The notes under the pieces were generated by a model. It searched no databases. It was not told the DNA's origin and saw only the letters and a list, made by a program, of their open reading frames with translations. The position numbers and the translations under genes are program-made. Positions 26,663-37,997 of a stretch of 64,000 nt of DNA are shown here, one piece after another. The stretch's first letter is position 1, and every line of letters starts with the position of its first letter. Location of the stretch: positions 124,001 through 188,000 of the forward strand of contig NZ_MAEJ01000008.1 of assembly GCF_009933175.1 (NCBI RefSeq), in the 5' to 3' direction. The stretch is from Candidatus Enterococcus huntleyi. GTDB taxonomy: Bacteria; Bacillota; Bacilli; Lactobacillales; Enterococcaceae.

Positions 26663-27958
26663 TTAATCAATAAATCCAACATACTTACGTTTTAACATTA
26701 AGCCATCTAACTGTTTTGCAGTTTCTAGTGCAACACCGATGACAATCAGTAAGCTAGTCCCACCTAAACCAATCGATTGCGGTAAATCCCAAATCATCTG
26801 AGCAGCGATTGGAACTAAAGCAACGAGGCCTAAGAATACAGCACCAACTGTACTTAAACGCATCAATAGACTAGAGACATACTCTTCAGTCCCTTTACCT
26901 GGACGAACACTTGGAATATAACTTCCTTGCTTCTGTAAGTTCTCAGAAAGCTTCTCTGGGTTAACCTGTACAAAAGCATAAAAGAACGTAAACGCGACAA
27001 TTAAAATAGTATAAATCGTTGCACCAGGCAATGTGTTATAACTAAATATTTGTGTCACTACATCATACCAAGCCGCTCCTTCAAACTTCCCACTAAGTGC
27101 CTGTAGCACTGCGTTAGGAGTTGCGATAAATGAGCTGGCAAAAATTACTGGAATAACTCCAGCAGCATTAACTTTTAACGGTAAATAACTACTAGTTGGT
27201 GCTCCAGCAACGCGTTTTGTGTATTGAATAGGAATTTTACGTTCTGCTTGTTGGACATACGTCACAAGCGTTACAATAATCAGAATGGCAATGACTAAAA
27301 TAGCAACAAAGATCGCTGATTTCCAGATTTCTGATGAGTCAATATTTACAAAGTAATCTTCATAAACTTCTTTGATTCCATCAGGTAAACGAGAAATGAT
27401 CCCGGCAAAGATAATCATTGATACTCCATTACCAATTCCTTTTTCAGTAATTTGTTCACCTAACCAAGTCACAAACATAGTTCCAGCAGTCAAGATTAAC
27501 CCGATGCTTACATAAGTTTGAATGTTAGGTGTTTTGACGAAGCCTAATTGTGCGTAAGTATTAAATCCAGCTGTTACCCCAATAGACTGAACAAACGCCA
27601 AGACTAGTGTTAAGTAACGAGTTGCTTGATTTAATTTTTTACGACCAACTTCCCCTTGTTTCGACCATTCCACAAATTTAGGAACGATGTCCATCTGTAA
27701 CAATTGAATCACGATTGACGCGGTAATGTATGGTGAAACCCCCATCGAGAAGATCGAGAAGTTCTGCATAGCACTCCCACTCACCAAATTCATCATGTTA
27801 AAGAAAGGCAAGTCGCTTAAGCTTTTCAAGCTGTTTGCATCCACACCGGGCACAGTTACATGTGCACCTAAGCGGAAAGCAAACAGAACAAATACGGTAA
27901 AAAGAATTTTTGACCTAATGTCTTTTACTTTAAAAGAATCTTTTAATAGCTTAAACAT
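26663..27958 (-). CDS. secY: Preprotein translocase subunit SecY
   Basis: Central channel of the Sec translocon in the cytoplasmic membrane. 431 residues with ten membrane helices; conserved GVSPYITASIVIQLLQMD plug-side region and the cytoplasmic loop QAERKIPIQYTKR. Its ATG overlaps the rplO stop by one base (TAATG), so translation is coupled. Confidence 0.98.
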   Translation of the reverse strand: MFKLLKDSFKVKDIRSKILFTVFVLFAFRLGAHVTVPGVDANSLKSLSDLPFFNMMNLVSGSAMQNFSIFSMGVSPYITASIVIQLLQMDIVPKFVEWSKQGEVGRKKLNQATRYLTLVLAFVQSIGVTAGFNTYAQLGFVKTPNIQTYVSIGLILTAGTMFVTWLGEQITEKGIGNGVSMIIFAGIISRLPDGIKEVYEDYFVNIDSSEIWKSAIFVAILVIAILIIVTLVTYVQQAERKIPIQYTKRVAGAPTSSYLPLKVNAAGVIPVIFASSFIATPNAVLQALSGKFEGAAWYDVVTQIFSYNTLPGATIYTILIVAFTFFYAFVQVNPEKLSENLQKQGSYIPSVRPGKGTEEYVSSLLMRLSTVGAVFLGLVALVPIAAQMIWDLPQSIGLGGTSLLIVIGVALETAKQLDGLMLKRKYVGFID

Positions 27959-28401
27959 TAAATCACCTCGATTGAACCACCGGCAGCTTCAATAGCTTCT
28001 TGCGCTGCTTTAGAGAATTTAGCGGCTTTAACAGTTAATTTCTTAGTAGTCAATTCGCCGTTAGCAAGCACTTTAATTCCAGCTTTTTCATTTTTAACGA
28101 TTCCAGCTTCGATCAAAGCAACTGGGCTTACTTCTGCACCATCTTCAAAACGGTTTAACACGTCTAAGTTGATAACAGCATAGTCTTTGCGGTTTACGTT
28201 AGTAAATCCACGTTTTGGCAAACGACGGAATAAAGGAGTTTGTCCCCCTTCAAATCCTAAACGTACGCCACCACCTGAACGAGCTTTTTGTCCTTTTTGA
28301 CCACGTCCGGCAGTTTTCCCATTACCAGAAGATGTTCCGCGACCTACACGATTGCGTACTTTGCGAGACCCTTCAGCAGGTTTTAATTCATGAAGTTTCA
28401 T
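27958..28401 (-). CDS. rplO: 50S ribosomal protein L15
   Basis: Large-subunit protein with a long basic N-terminal extension ([20 protein letters not shown], then a Gly-rich [13 protein letters not shown] stretch) that threads through 23S rRNA. 147 residues. Stop codon overlaps the secY start. Confidence 0.98.
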   Translation of the reverse strand: MKLHELKPAEGSRKVRNRVGRGTSSGNGKTAGRGQKGQKARSGGGVRLGFEGGQTPLFRRLPKRGFTNVNRKDYAVINLDVLNRFEDGAEVSPVALIEAGIVKNEKAGIKVLANGELTTKKLTVKAAKFSKAAQEAIEAAGGSIEVI

Positions 28402-28440
28402 AGGTTTGGCACCTCCTTAAACAATCTAAATACATCTTTT

Positions 28441-28620
28441 TTAGACTTCTTCAACGTCCACTAAATGAGAAACAGTGTTAACCATGCCTTTGATTGCATC
28501 ATTAGCAGGTTTAATAACTGTACTATTTACTTTGTTCAAACCTAACGCTTTAACAGTATCGCGTTGGTTTTGAGGACGTCCGATAACACTGCGTTTTAAA
28601 GTTACTTTTAATTCAGCCAT
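28441..28620 (-). CDS. rpmD: 50S ribosomal protein L30
   Basis: A 59-residue protein, too short for many gene callers: [20 protein letters not shown] at the start, then [11 protein letters not shown], ending LVDVEEV. The ATG at 28620 follows an AGGAGG site, and the stop is at 28441-28443. It lies between rpsE (14 nt) and rplO (39 nt), the invariant spc order. Confidence 0.97.
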   Translation of the reverse strand: MAELKVTLKRSVIGRPQNQRDTVKALGLNKVNSTVIKPANDAIKGMVNTVSHLVDVEEV

Positions 28621-28634
28621 TATTTTTGTCCTCC

Positions 28635-29135
28635 TTAACCGATAATTTCTTCAACTGATTTGCCGCGAAGTTCTGCAACTTCTTCAACACGTTTCAATTG
28701 AGTTAAACCTTCTACAGTCGCACGCACAACGTTAATTGGTGTGTTTGAACCTAGAGATTTAGATGTGATATCCGCAACTCCAGCTAATTCCAATACGGCA
28801 CGAACTGGTCCACCAGCAGCAACTCCAGAACCTTCAACAGCAGGTTTCATAAGGATGCGTCCGCCACCGAATACACCGATTACTTCGTGAGGGATTGTAG
28901 AACCAACCATTGGTACTTCTACCAAGTTTTTCTTCGCGTCTTCAATCGCTTTACGGATAGCTTCAGGTACTTCTTGAGCTTTACCAGTTCCGAAACCAAC
29001 ATGTCCGTTTTTATCTCCCACAACAACTAAAGCAGCAAAACGTAGACGACGTCCACCTTTAACAACTTTTGTTACACGGTTGATTGCAACAACGCGGTCT
29101 TCTAATTCCAAATGTTTTGGATCAATATAAACCAT
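28635..29135 (-). CDS. rpsE: 30S ribosomal protein S5
   Basis: Small-subunit protein affecting decoding fidelity and spectinomycin sensitivity. 166 residues; N-terminal dsRNA-binding-like fold with [19 protein letters not shown] and the loop [17 protein letters not shown]. It lies 20 nt after rplR. Confidence 0.98.
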   Translation of the reverse strand: MVYIDPKHLELEDRVVAINRVTKVVKGGRRLRFAALVVVGDKNGHVGFGTGKAQEVPEAIRKAIEDAKKNLVEVPMVGSTIPHEVIGVFGGGRILMKPAVEGSGVAAGGPVRAVLELAGVADITSKSLGSNTPINVVRATVEGLTQLKRVEEVAELRGKSVEEIIG

Positions 29136-29155
29136 GAATGGTGTTCCTCCTTCTC

Positions 29156-29512
29156 CTAAAATTCAAGTCCATTTTCACGAGCTGCTTCAGCTAAAGCTGC
29201 AACGCGGCCATGGTAAAGGTATCCACCACGGTCAAAGACTACTTTTTTGATGCCTTTTTCAGCGGCACGTTCAGCAACTAGTTTCCCAACTGCTGTAGCG
29301 ACTTCTGTTTTTGATTCGCCTGATACTTCTTTATCTAAGGCAGAGGCACTTGCTAGCGTCACACCCGCTACGTCATCAATAACTTGAGCGTAGATGTTTT
29401 TGTTTGAACGGAAAATGTTTAAGCGTGGGCACTCAGCAGTACCAGAGATTTTGTTACGCACACGACGATGTCTCTTTTGACGTGTTTTATTTTTATCTGG
29501 TTTTGTAATCAC
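29156..29512 (-). CDS. rplR: 50S ribosomal protein L18
   Basis: Binds 5S rRNA in the central protuberance. The second of two in-frame GTG codons (29512) is taken as start: AAAGAGG is 8 nt from it but touches the first GTG (29521). That gives 118 residues starting with [20 protein letters not shown], the family norm, and ending ENGLEF. Confidence 0.96.
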   Translation of the reverse strand: MITKPDKNKTRQKRHRRVRNKISGTAECPRLNIFRSNKNIYAQVIDDVAGVTLASASALDKEVSGESKTEVATAVGKLVAERAAEKGIKKVVFDRGGYLYHGRVAALAEAARENGLEF

Positions 29513-29575
29513 AATTGTCACCTCTTTATTTTTGCTAGCCCTTAGGCTGCGAATAGCAATTCATATGAATTACTA

Positions 29576-30112
29576 TTATTTACCAGTTTTACCTTCTTTA
29601 CGACGTACGTATTCGCCAACATAACGGATACCTTTACCTTTATAAGGTTCTGGTGGACGAACGATACGAATATTCGCAGCTAATTCGCCAACATGTTCTT
29701 TGTTTGCGCCTTTAACGATTACTTGAGTGTTTGAAGGAACTTCAATTGTCACTCCAGCAGGTGGCACGATTTCAACTGGATGAGAATAACCAACGCTCAA
29801 TACAAGTTTTGTTCCTTGTAATTGTGCACGGTACCCAACCCCAATTAATTCTAAAGCTTTTTCGAAACCTTCGCTAACACCAACAACCATGTTGTTGAAG
29901 TTTGCACGAGTTGTTCCGTGAATTGTTTTCATTTCTTTACTGTCGTTTGGACGAGTGAATGTCACTTCATTTCCTTCGATATTGATTTTAATATCAGAAG
30001 AGAAAGTACGTGATAATTCGCCTTTAGGTCCTTTAACTGTAACATCGTTTCCATCTTGAGTAATTGTCACGCCAGCAGGGATGACAATAATTTTATTACC
30101 AATACGGCTCAC
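29576..30112 (-). CDS. rplF: 50S ribosomal protein L6
   Basis: Large-subunit protein near the sarcin-ricin loop where elongation factors dock. 178 residues, [15 protein letters not shown] at the start and [14 protein letters not shown] with [10 protein letters not shown] at the end. 31 nt after rpsH. Confidence 0.98.
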   Translation of the reverse strand: MSRIGNKIIVIPAGVTITQDGNDVTVKGPKGELSRTFSSDIKINIEGNEVTFTRPNDSKEMKTIHGTTRANFNNMVVGVSEGFEKALELIGVGYRAQLQGTKLVLSVGYSHPVEIVPPAGVTIEVPSNTQVIVKGANKEHVGELAANIRIVRPPEPYKGKGIRYVGEYVRRKEGKTGK

Positions 30113-30143
30113 TTAGAGACACCTCCTTGTGTATTCTTTTAGA

Positions 30144-30542
30144 TTACCAAACGTAAGCGACTACTTCGCCACCAGTGTTTTTAGCTCTCGCTTCTTTATC
30201 AGTGATAACACCTTCAGAAGTTGAGATGATTGCAATACCTAAACCATTAAGTACTTTTGGTACTTCGTCAGCTTTTACGTAAGCACGTAAGCCTGGTTTA
30301 GAGATACGTTTTAAGTTCGTGATAACACGCTCGTTGTTTTTTCCATATTTTAAGAAAACACGGATCACACCTTGTTTGTCATCTTCGATATATTCTACAT
30401 CGCGGATAAAACCTTCACGTTTCAAGATTTCAGCGATATCACGTTTGATTTTTGATGCAGGCACTTCTAATACTTCATGTTTAACCATGTTAGCATTACG
30501 AATGCGAGTTAAAAAATCTGCAATTGGATCTGTCATGACCAT
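30144..30542 (-). CDS. rpsH: 30S ribosomal protein S8
   Basis: Binds the central domain of 16S rRNA and is a known translational regulator of the spc operon in Escherichia coli; whether that applies here is unknown. 132 residues, [19 protein letters not shown] and C-terminal [20 protein letters not shown]. Confidence 0.98.
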   Translation of the reverse strand: MVMTDPIADFLTRIRNANMVKHEVLEVPASKIKRDIAEILKREGFIRDVEYIEDDKQGVIRVFLKYGKNNERVITNLKRISKPGLRAYVKADEVPKVLNGLGIAIISTSEGVITDKEARAKNTGGEVVAYVW

Positions 30543-30577
30543 TGAACTGTTTACCTCCTTTATGCAAGTTTACTTGT

Positions 30578-30763
30578 TTACCAGCTAGCTTTCTTCACGC
30601 CGGGAATTTGTCCTTTATAGGCAAGTTCGCGGAAGCAAATACGGCAGAGATGAAATTTACGATAAACTGAATGTGGACGTCCGCAACGTTCGCAACGAGT
30701 GTAAGCTTGTGTTGAATGTTTCGCAGGGCGTTTGTTTTTAGCAATCATTGATTTTTTAGCCAC
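30578..30763 (-). CDS. rpsN: 30S ribosomal protein S14 type Z
   Basis: A 61-residue zinc-binding S14: cysteines in CERC and CRIC, ending GVKKASW. It is the constitutive zinc (C+) form; a zinc-free paralogue used under zinc starvation is not in this window. 18 nt after rplE. Confidence 0.97.
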   Translation of the reverse strand: MAKKSMIAKNKRPAKHSTQAYTRCERCGRPHSVYRKFHLCRICFRELAYKGQIPGVKKASW

Positions 30764-30781
30764 GTAGTTCGCCTCCTTTTT

Positions 30782-31321
30782 TTATTTTTGGAATGGCATA
30801 CCTAATTGTCCTAACAACTCACGAGATTCTTCATCTGTGTTAGCAGTTGTAACAATAACGATGTCCATACCGCGTACTTTATCTACTAAATCGTAATCAA
30901 CTTCAGGGAAGATCAATTGTTCTTTAATCCCTAAAGTATAGTTACCACGACCATCAAAGGCTTTTTTACTTACTCCGTGGAAGTCACGCACACGTGGTAA
31001 AGATACTGATACTAATTTATCTAAAAATTCGTACATTCTTTCGCCGCGTAGAGTTACTTTCGCACCAATTGGCATTCCTTCACGTAAACGGAAGCCAGCG
31101 ATTGATTTCTTAGCTTTTGTAATCATTGGTTTTTGACCAGTGATAATTGCTAATTCCTCAACAGCTTTGTCTAAGTTTTTTGCGTTTGATACCGCATCAC
31201 CAACACCCATGTTGATGACAATTTTATCAACTTTAGGAGTTTGCATAATAGAACTGTAGTTGAATTTTTCCATCAATGATGGAGTTACTTCTTTAAGATA
31301 TTTTTCTTTCAGGCGGTTCAT
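30782..31321 (-). CDS. rplE: 50S ribosomal protein L5
   Basis: 5S rRNA-binding protein that contacts the P-site tRNA elbow. 179 residues starting [20 protein letters not shown], with [15 protein letters not shown] and C-terminal [13 protein letters not shown]. 27 nt after rplX. Confidence 0.98.
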   Translation of the reverse strand: MNRLKEKYLKEVTPSLMEKFNYSSIMQTPKVDKIVINMGVGDAVSNAKNLDKAVEELAIITGQKPMITKAKKSIAGFRLREGMPIGAKVTLRGERMYEFLDKLVSVSLPRVRDFHGVSKKAFDGRGNYTLGIKEQLIFPEVDYDLVDKVRGMDIVIVTTANTDEESRELLGQLGMPFQK

Positions 31322-31348
31322 TCAATAAGCCCCTCCTTCCTCAAATAA

Positions 31349-31681
31349 TTATTTATCTTCTTTTTTTGTAGGAGCTGTAATAACGGCTCCAGATTTCTTA
31401 GAAACTCGAACTTTCACACCGTCAACGACTTTGTATCCGATACGAGTTGCTTCACCTGTTGATGGATCAATCACCATTACGTTCGAAGCATCAAGTGGAG
31501 CTTCAAACTCAACAATTCCTCCTTGAGGAGCTGATTGTGAAGGTTTTTGGTGTTTTTTAGCAATGTTAACACCTTGTACTGTGACTTTATTTTGTTTAGG
31601 GAAGACAGCTAATACTTCGCCTTCTTTATTCTTGTCTTTACCAGTAATTACTTTAACTTTATCGCCTTTTTTAACAAACAT
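31349..31681 (-). CDS. rplX: 50S ribosomal protein L24
   Basis: Assembly-initiating large-subunit protein with a KOW motif ([19 protein letters not shown]). The 110-residue length is a little above the usual 101-105 because of a short lysine-rich tail (TAPTKKEDK). Confidence 0.97.
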   Translation of the reverse strand: MFVKKGDKVKVITGKDKNKEGEVLAVFPKQNKVTVQGVNIAKKHQKPSQSAPQGGIVEFEAPLDASNVMVIDPSTGEATRIGYKVVDGVKVRVSKKSGAVITAPTKKEDK

Positions 31682-31717
31682 TATTGTTGCGCACCTCCTT
31701 TGATAAGTGACTCACGA

Positions 31718-32122
<405 letters not shown>

Positions 32123-32145
32123 CTATATAGGAAAATCTCGTTTTA

Positions 32146-32412
32146 TTAGATAATAACTGCTTCTTCCACTACTTCTAGTAAACGGAAACGTTTTGTAGCT
32201 GATAATGGACGAGTTTCCATAATTCTCACGATATCGCCAACTTTTGCTGTGTTGTTTTCGTCATGAGCTTTGTATTTCTTAGAATATTTCATACGTTTAC
32301 CGTAGATTGGGTGATTCTTCTTAGTTTCGATTGAAACAGTGATGGTTTTATCCATTTTGTCAGAAATAACTCGACCTTGGTAAACTTTACGTTGATTTCT
32401 TTCTTCAGTCAT
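32146..32412 (-). CDS. rpsQ: 30S ribosomal protein S17
   Basis: Early-assembling 16S rRNA-binding protein with an OB fold. 88 residues including [18 protein letters not shown] and [20 protein letters not shown]. Located between rpmC and rplN. Confidence 0.98.
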   Translation of the reverse strand: MTEERNQRKVYQGRVISDKMDKTITVSIETKKNHPIYGKRMKYSKKYKAHDENNTAKVGDIVRIMETRPLSATKRFRLLEVVEEAVII

Positions 32413-32436
32413 ACGATGAATGGCCTCCTTCCACTA

Positions 32437-32625
32437 TTAGTTAGCTTGTTCACGCAATACTGTTTTGATGCGTGCAATCGATTGACGTACTTGTTTAATA
32501 CGTGCAGTGTTTTCTAATTGACCTGTAGCTAGTTGGAATCTTAGATTAAACAATTCTTCTTTTAATTGTTTCTCTTGGTCTAGCATTTCGGCAGTGGTTA
32601 ATTCTCTGATTTCTTTAACCTTCAT
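32437..32625 (-). CDS. rpmC: 50S ribosomal protein L29
   Basis: Two-helix protein at the tunnel exit where SRP and trigger factor dock. The start is the ATG at 32625 ([15 protein letters not shown]), 62 residues. An in-frame ATG eight codons upstream lies inside rplP coding sequence and lacks a site. The gene overlaps the end of rplP by 11 nt. Confidence 0.97.
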   Translation of the reverse strand: MKVKEIRELTTAEMLDQEKQLKEELFNLRFQLATGQLENTARIKQVRQSIARIKTVLREQAN

Positions 32626-33049
32626 TCGATTCACCACCCATTTCCTCACGTTTTACGATTTTCGTTTTGATAGGTAATTTGTGAGAAGCGAGACGTAATG
32701 CTTCGCGAGCTACTTCTTCAGGTACGCCTGCAATTTCAAACATGATTTTTCCACGTTTTACTGGTGCAACCCATCCTTCAGGAGCGCCTTTCCCTTTACC
32801 CATACGAACGCCGATCGCTTTAGATGTATATGATTTATGAGGGAAAATTTTAATCCATACTTTCCCGCCACGTTTCATGTAACGAGTCATAGCAATACGA
32901 GAAGCTTCGATCTGACGGTTTGTAATCCAATGTGATTCAACAGCTTGTAAGCCGAATTCACCAAAAGCGATTTCTTTTCCGCCTTTCGCTTCACCACGCA
33001 TTTTTCCGCGGAATTCACGACGGTGTTTTACACGTTTAGGTACTAACAT
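32615..33049 (-). CDS. rplP: 50S ribosomal protein L16
   Basis: Organises the A-site region of 23S rRNA. 144 residues beginning [20 protein letters not shown], with the conserved [20 protein letters not shown]. It starts 2 nt after the rpsC stop and overlaps rpmC. Confidence 0.98.
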   Translation of the reverse strand: MLVPKRVKHRREFRGKMRGEAKGGKEIAFGEFGLQAVESHWITNRQIEASRIAMTRYMKRGGKVWIKIFPHKSYTSKAIGVRMGKGKGAPEGWVAPVKRGKIMFEIAGVPEEVAREALRLASHKLPIKTKIVKREEMGGESNEG

Positions 33050-33051
33050 GT

Positions 33052-33708
33052 TTATTTCCCTCCTTTCTCAGTGTTCTTTTTAGTTGGAAGAATTTCTCCA
33101 CGATAAATCCACACTTTAACTCCTAGTTTTCCGTATGTTGTATCTGCTTCTTCCCAAGCGTAATCAATATCAGCACGCAAAGTGTGCAATGGAACTGTTC
33201 CTTCAGAATACCCTTCTGAACGCGCAATATCCGCTCCGTTTAAACGGCCTGATACTTGAGTTTTGATTCCTTTAGCGCCAGAACGCATTGTGCGTTGGAT
33301 GGCTTGTTTTTGTGCACGACGGAAAGCAACACGGTTTTCTAATTGACGTGCAATTCCTTCGCCCACTAATTTTGCATCTAAATCTGGTTTTTTGATTTCA
33401 ACAATGTTGATGTGAATTCTTTTACCAGTTAATTTGTTTAATTCTTTTCTTAGGTTTTCGACTTCAGATCCGCCTTTACCAATTACCATACCTGGTTTAG
33501 CTGTGTGGATTGAAATATTCACACGATTTGCAGCGCGTTCGATTTCAATTGTAGACACAGCAGCATCAGCAAGCCTAGTCGAGATAAATTTACGGATTCT
33601 TAAATCTTCGTGTAAAAATTCAGCATACTCTTTTTCAGCATACCATTTTGCATCCCAATCGCGGATGATTCCTACACGCATTCCAATTGGATGTACTTTT
33701 TGCCCCAC
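33052..33708 (-). CDS. rpsC: 30S ribosomal protein S3
   Basis: mRNA entry-site protein with helicase activity together with S4 and S5. 218 residues; KH domain [18 protein letters not shown] and C-terminal [14 protein letters not shown]. 13 nt after rplV. Confidence 0.98.
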   Translation of the reverse strand: MGQKVHPIGMRVGIIRDWDAKWYAEKEYAEFLHEDLRIRKFISTRLADAAVSTIEIERAANRVNISIHTAKPGMVIGKGGSEVENLRKELNKLTGKRIHINIVEIKKPDLDAKLVGEGIARQLENRVAFRRAQKQAIQRTMRSGAKGIKTQVSGRLNGADIARSEGYSEGTVPLHTLRADIDYAWEEADTTYGKLGVKVWIYRGEILPTKKNTEKGGK

Positions 33709-33721
33709 TGAATGTCCCTCC

Positions 33722-34069
33722 TTATTTTTCTGATACGACTACTGTAATATGACTTGTACGTTTGTTGATTGGTGAAGCTGATCCTTTAGCACGTGGACGG
33801 AACCGTTTCATAGTTGGTCCTTCGTTAACAAAGGCTTCAGATACTACCAAGTTTTCAACATCTAAGTCAAAGTTATTTTCTGCATTAGCAACTGCTGACA
33901 TCAACACTTTTTCGATGATTCCAGCAGATTTGTTTGGTGTGAATTTCAAAATTGAAATTGCATCTGCAATGCTTTTACCTCTGATAAGATCGATTACTAA
34001 ACGGGCTTTACGAGGTGAAGTGCGAACTGTTTTTGCAGTTGCTTTAGCTGATGTAATTTGTTCTGCCAT
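33722..34069 (-). CDS. rplV: 50S ribosomal protein L22
   Basis: Its beta hairpin lines the peptide exit tunnel (macrolide site). 115 residues; [19 protein letters not shown] and the hairpin [19 protein letters not shown] are clear. Confidence 0.98.
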   Translation of the reverse strand: MAEQITSAKATAKTVRTSPRKARLVIDLIRGKSIADAISILKFTPNKSAGIIEKVLMSAVANAENNFDLDVENLVVSEAFVNEGPTMKRFRPRAKGSASPINKRTSHITVVVSEK

Positions 34070-34093
34070 TTGTATTTATCCTCCCCTCAAAAA

Positions 34094-34372
34094 TTAGCGT
34101 CTAGTTTTCTTATCGTCTGCAGCATGGCCACGATAAGTTCTAGTTGGTGCAAATTCACCTAATTTGTGTCCTACCATGTCTTCTTGAATGTATACTGGTA
34201 CATGTTTACGTCCATCGTAAACTGCGATTGTAAATCCAACAAAACTAGGGAAAACTGTAGAACGACGAGACCAAGTTTTAATAACTTTTTTCTTTTCGGC
34301 ACCTTGTTGAGCTTCAACTTTTTTCATTAAATGCTCATCAGCGAAAGGTCCTTTCTTTAAACTACGACCCAT
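34094..34372 (-). CDS. rpsS: 30S ribosomal protein S19
   Basis: Head protein complexed with S13. 92 residues, [20 protein letters not shown], the conserved [21 protein letters not shown] and [15 protein letters not shown]. Confidence 0.98.
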   Translation of the reverse strand: MGRSLKKGPFADEHLMKKVEAQQGAEKKKVIKTWSRRSTVFPSFVGFTIAVYDGRKHVPVYIQEDMVGHKLGEFAPTRTYRGHAADDKKTRR

Positions 34373-34414
34373 GGTGAACCTCCTCTCAAATTGTGTAACA
34401 CTCTGTTAATCAAA

Positions 34415-35245
34415 TTATTTAGTTCTACGACGAACGATAAGTTTGTCTGATTTAGCTTTTTTGTTACGAGTTTTGAAGCCAATAGCTGGTTGACCCCAAG
34501 GTGATACTGGTGATGGGCGTCCGATTGGCGCTTTACCTTCACCACCACCGTGTGGGTGATCGTTAGGGTTCATTACGCTACCACGTACAGTTGGACGTTT
34601 ACGCATCCAACGAGAACGACCGGCTTTACCAATGTTAATTAATTCATGTTGTTCGTTACCAACAGAACCAATTGTTGCACGGCAAGTTGCCAAGATCATG
34701 CGTACTTCGCCAGAGTTTAAGCGGATTAATACGTATTTGCCTTCTTTACCAAGTACTTGAGCACTTGTTCCAGCTGAACGGATTAATTGTCCACCTTTAC
34801 CAGGTTTCATTTCAATGTTGTGAACAACAGTACCAACTGGAATATTTTCCAATGGTAAGGCATTCCCAATTTTAATATCTGCATCTGGTCCAGAAACAAG
34901 GCGCATGCCCACTTCTAATCCTTTAGGTGCAATGATATATGCTTTAATTCCATCCTCGTAATGAACTAACGCAATGTTAGCTGAACGGTTTGGATCGTAT
35001 TCGATAGTTTTAACCAATGCTGGTACATTGTCTTTATTACGTTTAAAGTCAATGACACGGTATTGGCGCTTGTGACCGCCACCTTGATGACGAACAGTGA
35101 TGCGACCGTTGTTGTTACGACCGGCATGATTTTTCATCGGCTGTAACAAAGTTTTTTCTGGTGTTGAAGTTGTGATTTCAGCAAAATCAGAACCAGTCAT
35201 GTTACGACGGCCATTTGTGGTAGGTTTGTACTTTTTAATCGCCAC
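34415..35245 (-). CDS. rplB: 50S ribosomal protein L2
   Basis: Required for peptidyl-transferase centre formation and subunit joining. 276 residues with [18 protein letters not shown], the [19 protein letters not shown] block, and the universally conserved histidine-containing [18 protein letters not shown]. Confidence 0.98.
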   Translation of the reverse strand: MAIKKYKPTTNGRRNMTGSDFAEITTSTPEKTLLQPMKNHAGRNNNGRITVRHQGGGHKRQYRVIDFKRNKDNVPALVKTIEYDPNRSANIALVHYEDGIKAYIIAPKGLEVGMRLVSGPDADIKIGNALPLENIPVGTVVHNIEMKPGKGGQLIRSAGTSAQVLGKEGKYVLIRLNSGEVRMILATCRATIGSVGNEQHELINIGKAGRSRWMRKRPTVRGSVMNPNDHPHGGGEGKAPIGRPSPVSPWGQPAIGFKTRNKKAKSDKLIVRRRTK

Positions 35246-35285
35246 GTCTTATTCCCTCCTACTTTATTGTTTCTTTTAAAAATGC

Positions 35286-35573
35286 TTATTCAGCATCGAA
35301 AATTTCGATTGCTTTAGAATCTTCTGTTAATGTCACAACTGCTTTGCGACGTTTTTTTGTATATCCTGCATATTTGCCCATGCGTTTAAATTTAGGACGC
35401 ACGTTAATGATGTTCACGTTTTTAACTTTCACATCAAAAGCCGCTTCAACAGCTTGTTTTACTAAAGTTTTGTTTGCGCGAGTGTCCACTTCGAAAGTGA
35501 ATTTCTTTTCATCCATAGCAAGCATAGATTTTTCAGTGATCACAGGGCGTTTAATTACGTCTAGTAAGTTCAT
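35286..35573 (-). CDS. rplW: 50S ribosomal protein L23
   Basis: Tunnel-exit docking protein for trigger factor and SRP. 95 residues; [17 protein letters not shown] and the RKKAVVTL-type C-terminal strand. It overlaps the rplD stop by one base, so translation is coupled. Confidence 0.97.
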   Translation of the reverse strand: MNLLDVIKRPVITEKSMLAMDEKKFTFEVDTRANKTLVKQAVEAAFDVKVKNVNIINVRPKFKRMGKYAGYTKKRRKAVVTLTEDSKAIEIFDAE

Positions 35574-36196
35574 TATGCAAGCACCTCCTCAATCTGAGTA
35601 AGAGCAGTTTGTGTTGCTAACACTTTGTCATTAGATACAACGTCTAGAACACTTACATTGTCAGCAGTAACAACTGAAACTTTCTCAAGATTACGTGCAG
35701 ATAAAGCTGCAAAATCATTTTCTGTTTCAATTACTACTAACACCTTAGAGTCAATAGATAATTTAGCAAGAACTTCTTTAAATTCTTTCGTTTTTGGTGC
35801 TTCGAAGCTTAATGCATCAACAGCAACCAATTTATTTGAAGCAACTTTTTCTGATAAAACAGATTTCATTGCTAAACGACGAACTTTTTTAGGAAGCTTG
35901 TAGCTGTAAGAACGTGGTGTTGGTCCAAAGACAACTCCACCTCCACGCCATTGTGGTGAGCGGATTGATCCTTGACGAGCACGACCAGTTCCTTTTTGGC
36001 GCCATGGTTTACGACCACCGCCACGGACTGCACTACGGTTTTTAACTTTGTGCGTTCCTTGTCTTAATGAAGCACGTTGCATGATGATTGCATCAAAGAC
36101 AACATTTTCATTAGGTTCGATTCCGAAGATTTCTTCGTTTAAAGTGATTTCACCGTTTTGGGTTCCATCTTGTTTAAATAATGCGATATTCGGCAT
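35573..36196 (-). CDS. rplD: 50S ribosomal protein L4
   Basis: Tunnel-lining protein; in Escherichia coli it also represses its own S10 operon, which is not shown for Firmicutes. 207 residues, with the loop [20 protein letters not shown] and the [13 protein letters not shown] motif. Confidence 0.98.
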   Translation of the reverse strand: MPNIALFKQDGTQNGEITLNEEIFGIEPNENVVFDAIIMQRASLRQGTHKVKNRSAVRGGGRKPWRQKGTGRARQGSIRSPQWRGGGVVFGPTPRSYSYKLPKKVRRLAMKSVLSEKVASNKLVAVDALSFEAPKTKEFKEVLAKLSIDSKVLVVIETENDFAALSARNLEKVSVVTADNVSVLDVVSNDKVLATQTALTQIEEVLA

Positions 36197-36223
36197 TCCT
36201 TAGTTCCTCCTTTCCTGTACTAA

Positions 36224-36853
36224 TTATTTAGCTTTCACAGCTGATTTAATAGTAATTAATGATTTTTTCGATCCAGGAACATTTCCTTTAATAAGGATAA
36301 CGTTTCTTTCAGCGTCTACGCGAACGATTTCCAAGTTTTGGATTGTTACGCGATTGCCACCCATACGGCCAGCAAGTTTTTTATTTTTAAATACACGGTT
36401 AGGTGCAACTGGACCCATTGACCCAGGACGACGATGGTAACGAGAACCATGAGACATTGGTCCGCGGCTTTGGCCGTGACGTTTGATAACCCCTTGGAAT
36501 CCTTTACCTTTTGTAGTACCTGTAACATCAATAATGTCACCTGCTTGGAAAACATCAACAGCGATTTCTTTTCCTACTTCGTATTCTCCTAGCTCAACAT
36601 TTTTGAATTCTCTAATGAAGCGCTTAGGAGCCGTGTTTGCTTTTGAAACATGACCTTTCGCAGGTTTGTTTGATAAAACTTCACGTTTGTCTTGGTAACC
36701 AACTTGAATAGCTTCGTAGCCATCAGTTTCCATTGTTTTCACTTGTAGAACTACGTTTGGCGTAGCTTCAACAACTGTAACTGGGATTAGTTCGCCAGAT
36801 TCAGTGAAGATTTGTGTCATTCCCACTTTTTTCCCTAAGATTCCTTTGGTCAT
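36224..36853 (-). CDS. rplC: 50S ribosomal protein L3
   Basis: Assembly-initiator protein reaching towards the peptidyl-transferase centre. 209 residues; [20 protein letters not shown], and the conserved loop [17 protein letters not shown]. 28 nt after rpsJ. Confidence 0.98.
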   Translation of the reverse strand: MTKGILGKKVGMTQIFTESGELIPVTVVEATPNVVLQVKTMETDGYEAIQVGYQDKREVLSNKPAKGHVSKANTAPKRFIREFKNVELGEYEVGKEIAVDVFQAGDIIDVTGTTKGKGFQGVIKRHGQSRGPMSHGSRYHRRPGSMGPVAPNRVFKNKKLAGRMGGNRVTIQNLEIVRVDAERNVILIKGNVPGSKKSLITIKSAVKAK

Positions 36854-36881
36854 GAGTACACCTCCAACTTAATTTTTTTGA

Positions 36882-37190
36882 TTATAGTTTAATTTCAATG
36901 TTCACACCAGATGGTAAGTCAAGCTTCATTAAAGCATCAACTGTTTTTGGTGTTGGGTTCACAATGTCAATCAGACGTTTGTGTGTACGCATTTCGAATT
37001 GTTCGCGTGAATCTTTGTATTTATGAGTCGCACGAATAACAGTGTAAAGACTACGTTCTGTTGGTAATGGAATTGGACCAGATACACTAGCTCCAGTTCT
37101 TTTTGCAGTTTCTACAATTTTATCCGCTGATTGGTCTAAAATACGGTGTTCATACGCTTTTAAACGGATACGAATTTTTTGTTTTGCCAT
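36882..37190 (-). CDS. rpsJ: 30S ribosomal protein S10
   Basis: First gene of the ribosomal superoperon; S10 also acts as NusE in antitermination. The start is the ATG at 37190 ([20 protein letters not shown]), preceded by AAGGAGGG; an upstream in-frame ATG at 37235 would add 15 leader-encoded residues. 102 residues, ending SGVNIEIKL. Confidence 0.97.
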   Translation of the reverse strand: MAKQKIRIRLKAYEHRILDQSADKIVETAKRTGASVSGPIPLPTERSLYTVIRATHKYKDSREQFEMRTHKRLIDIVNPTPKTVDALMKLDLPSGVNIEIKL

Positions 37191-37357
37191 CTTATTCCCT
37201 CCTTCGCCTATTTTGAAAAGTAGACATAGCTCCACGAAAATTTTCCGTCACGCTCGTTCGTGGCAAAGCGTCCGGGCGTGTCGCAACCTCTCGTTTCTTA
37301 GCCGGCAGTTTTCTTTCGAGCCCCACCAGTGTCTGTTCGCTCACACAAACAGCACCT
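37191..37357 (-). promoter_or_regulatory. GC-rich 5' leader of the S10 operon
   Basis: About 165 nt between promoter and rpsJ, noticeably more GC-rich than the flanks. Hairpin candidates on the minus strand include CCACGAA with TTCGTGG enclosing GAAAATTTTC, and CTGTT with AACAG. It contains no T-run terminator. It may be a protein-binding regulatory leader; I know no described motif that fits. Confidence 0.4.
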
Positions 37358-37362
37358 TTATG

Positions 37363-37391
37363 ATTATATTACAGAAAAACCTAGATAGCAA
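37363..37391 (-). promoter_or_regulatory. S10 operon promoter
   Basis: On the minus strand TTGCTA (37386-37391), 17-bp spacer, perfect TATAAT (37363-37368). It is the main promoter for rpsJ through rplQ. Confidence 0.8.
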
Positions 37392-37997
37392 GCCTTTTTC
37401 TTGAAAAAATAAATTTATTTTCATGACTGCTTTTTCTTTCTTTTCTAATTTTACTTACCACTTATTTTTGATTTATTTTATTTTTCTTACCTAAATGTCT
37501 CCATTCAATAAATAAGTTTTATTCACTTCTGCTGTTTTTACTATTTATATAGAAGGAACTGATCATTTTTTTGTAAAAATACGAGCCTTCATAGATAAAA
37601 TCCATGAAGACTCGTGCCTTTATTCAACTCTATTCACCTGAAGCCAAGAGCACTCCCCTACTATTTCTTAAACGCTTAACAATGCTTCATTACCGTTCCA
37701 TTTTCAATAGTCGGCTGCCTCTGACTGAGACCAAACAGGCGGCTCCATTCCCTCTTTATCCCTCTTTAATTTTTAAATTTCCATAATATTCTTTATCTAA
37801 CTAAGACTTCCGGATAGCCAACTTATATAATAAAAATACAGTAGTAATAAAAACGGGAGGAGGAATTATAGTTGATCTGAAGAAGAAAGAGAAGTTTATT
37901 TTTACTAGTAGCAGGTAGGCAATCACGGGTTTGGTTAACAAAAAACTATGCTTTTCTATACATAAGATAGACCAATCGAAAAACAAGGAGTGAAATT
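37392..37997. other. Intergenic stretch between rpsJ promoter and the lipoprotein gene
   Basis: About 600 AT-rich bases. A hairpin at about 37585-37617 (CGAG-CTTCAT with ATGAAG-CTCG arms) is followed on the minus strand by TATTTTTA and could be a terminator without an obvious gene before it. Open frames here show no family features and no good ribosome binding site. Confidence 0.45.

Noticed and set aside
30578-30763. Possibility that S14 is the zinc-independent paralogue
   Set aside because: Both CxxC pairs are intact, so it is the zinc-binding type.
37801-37986. A 61-codon hydrophobic minus-strand frame next to the lipoprotein gene
   Set aside because: No ribosome binding site, no family resemblance, and it lies over the promoter region of the opposite-strand lipoprotein gene.
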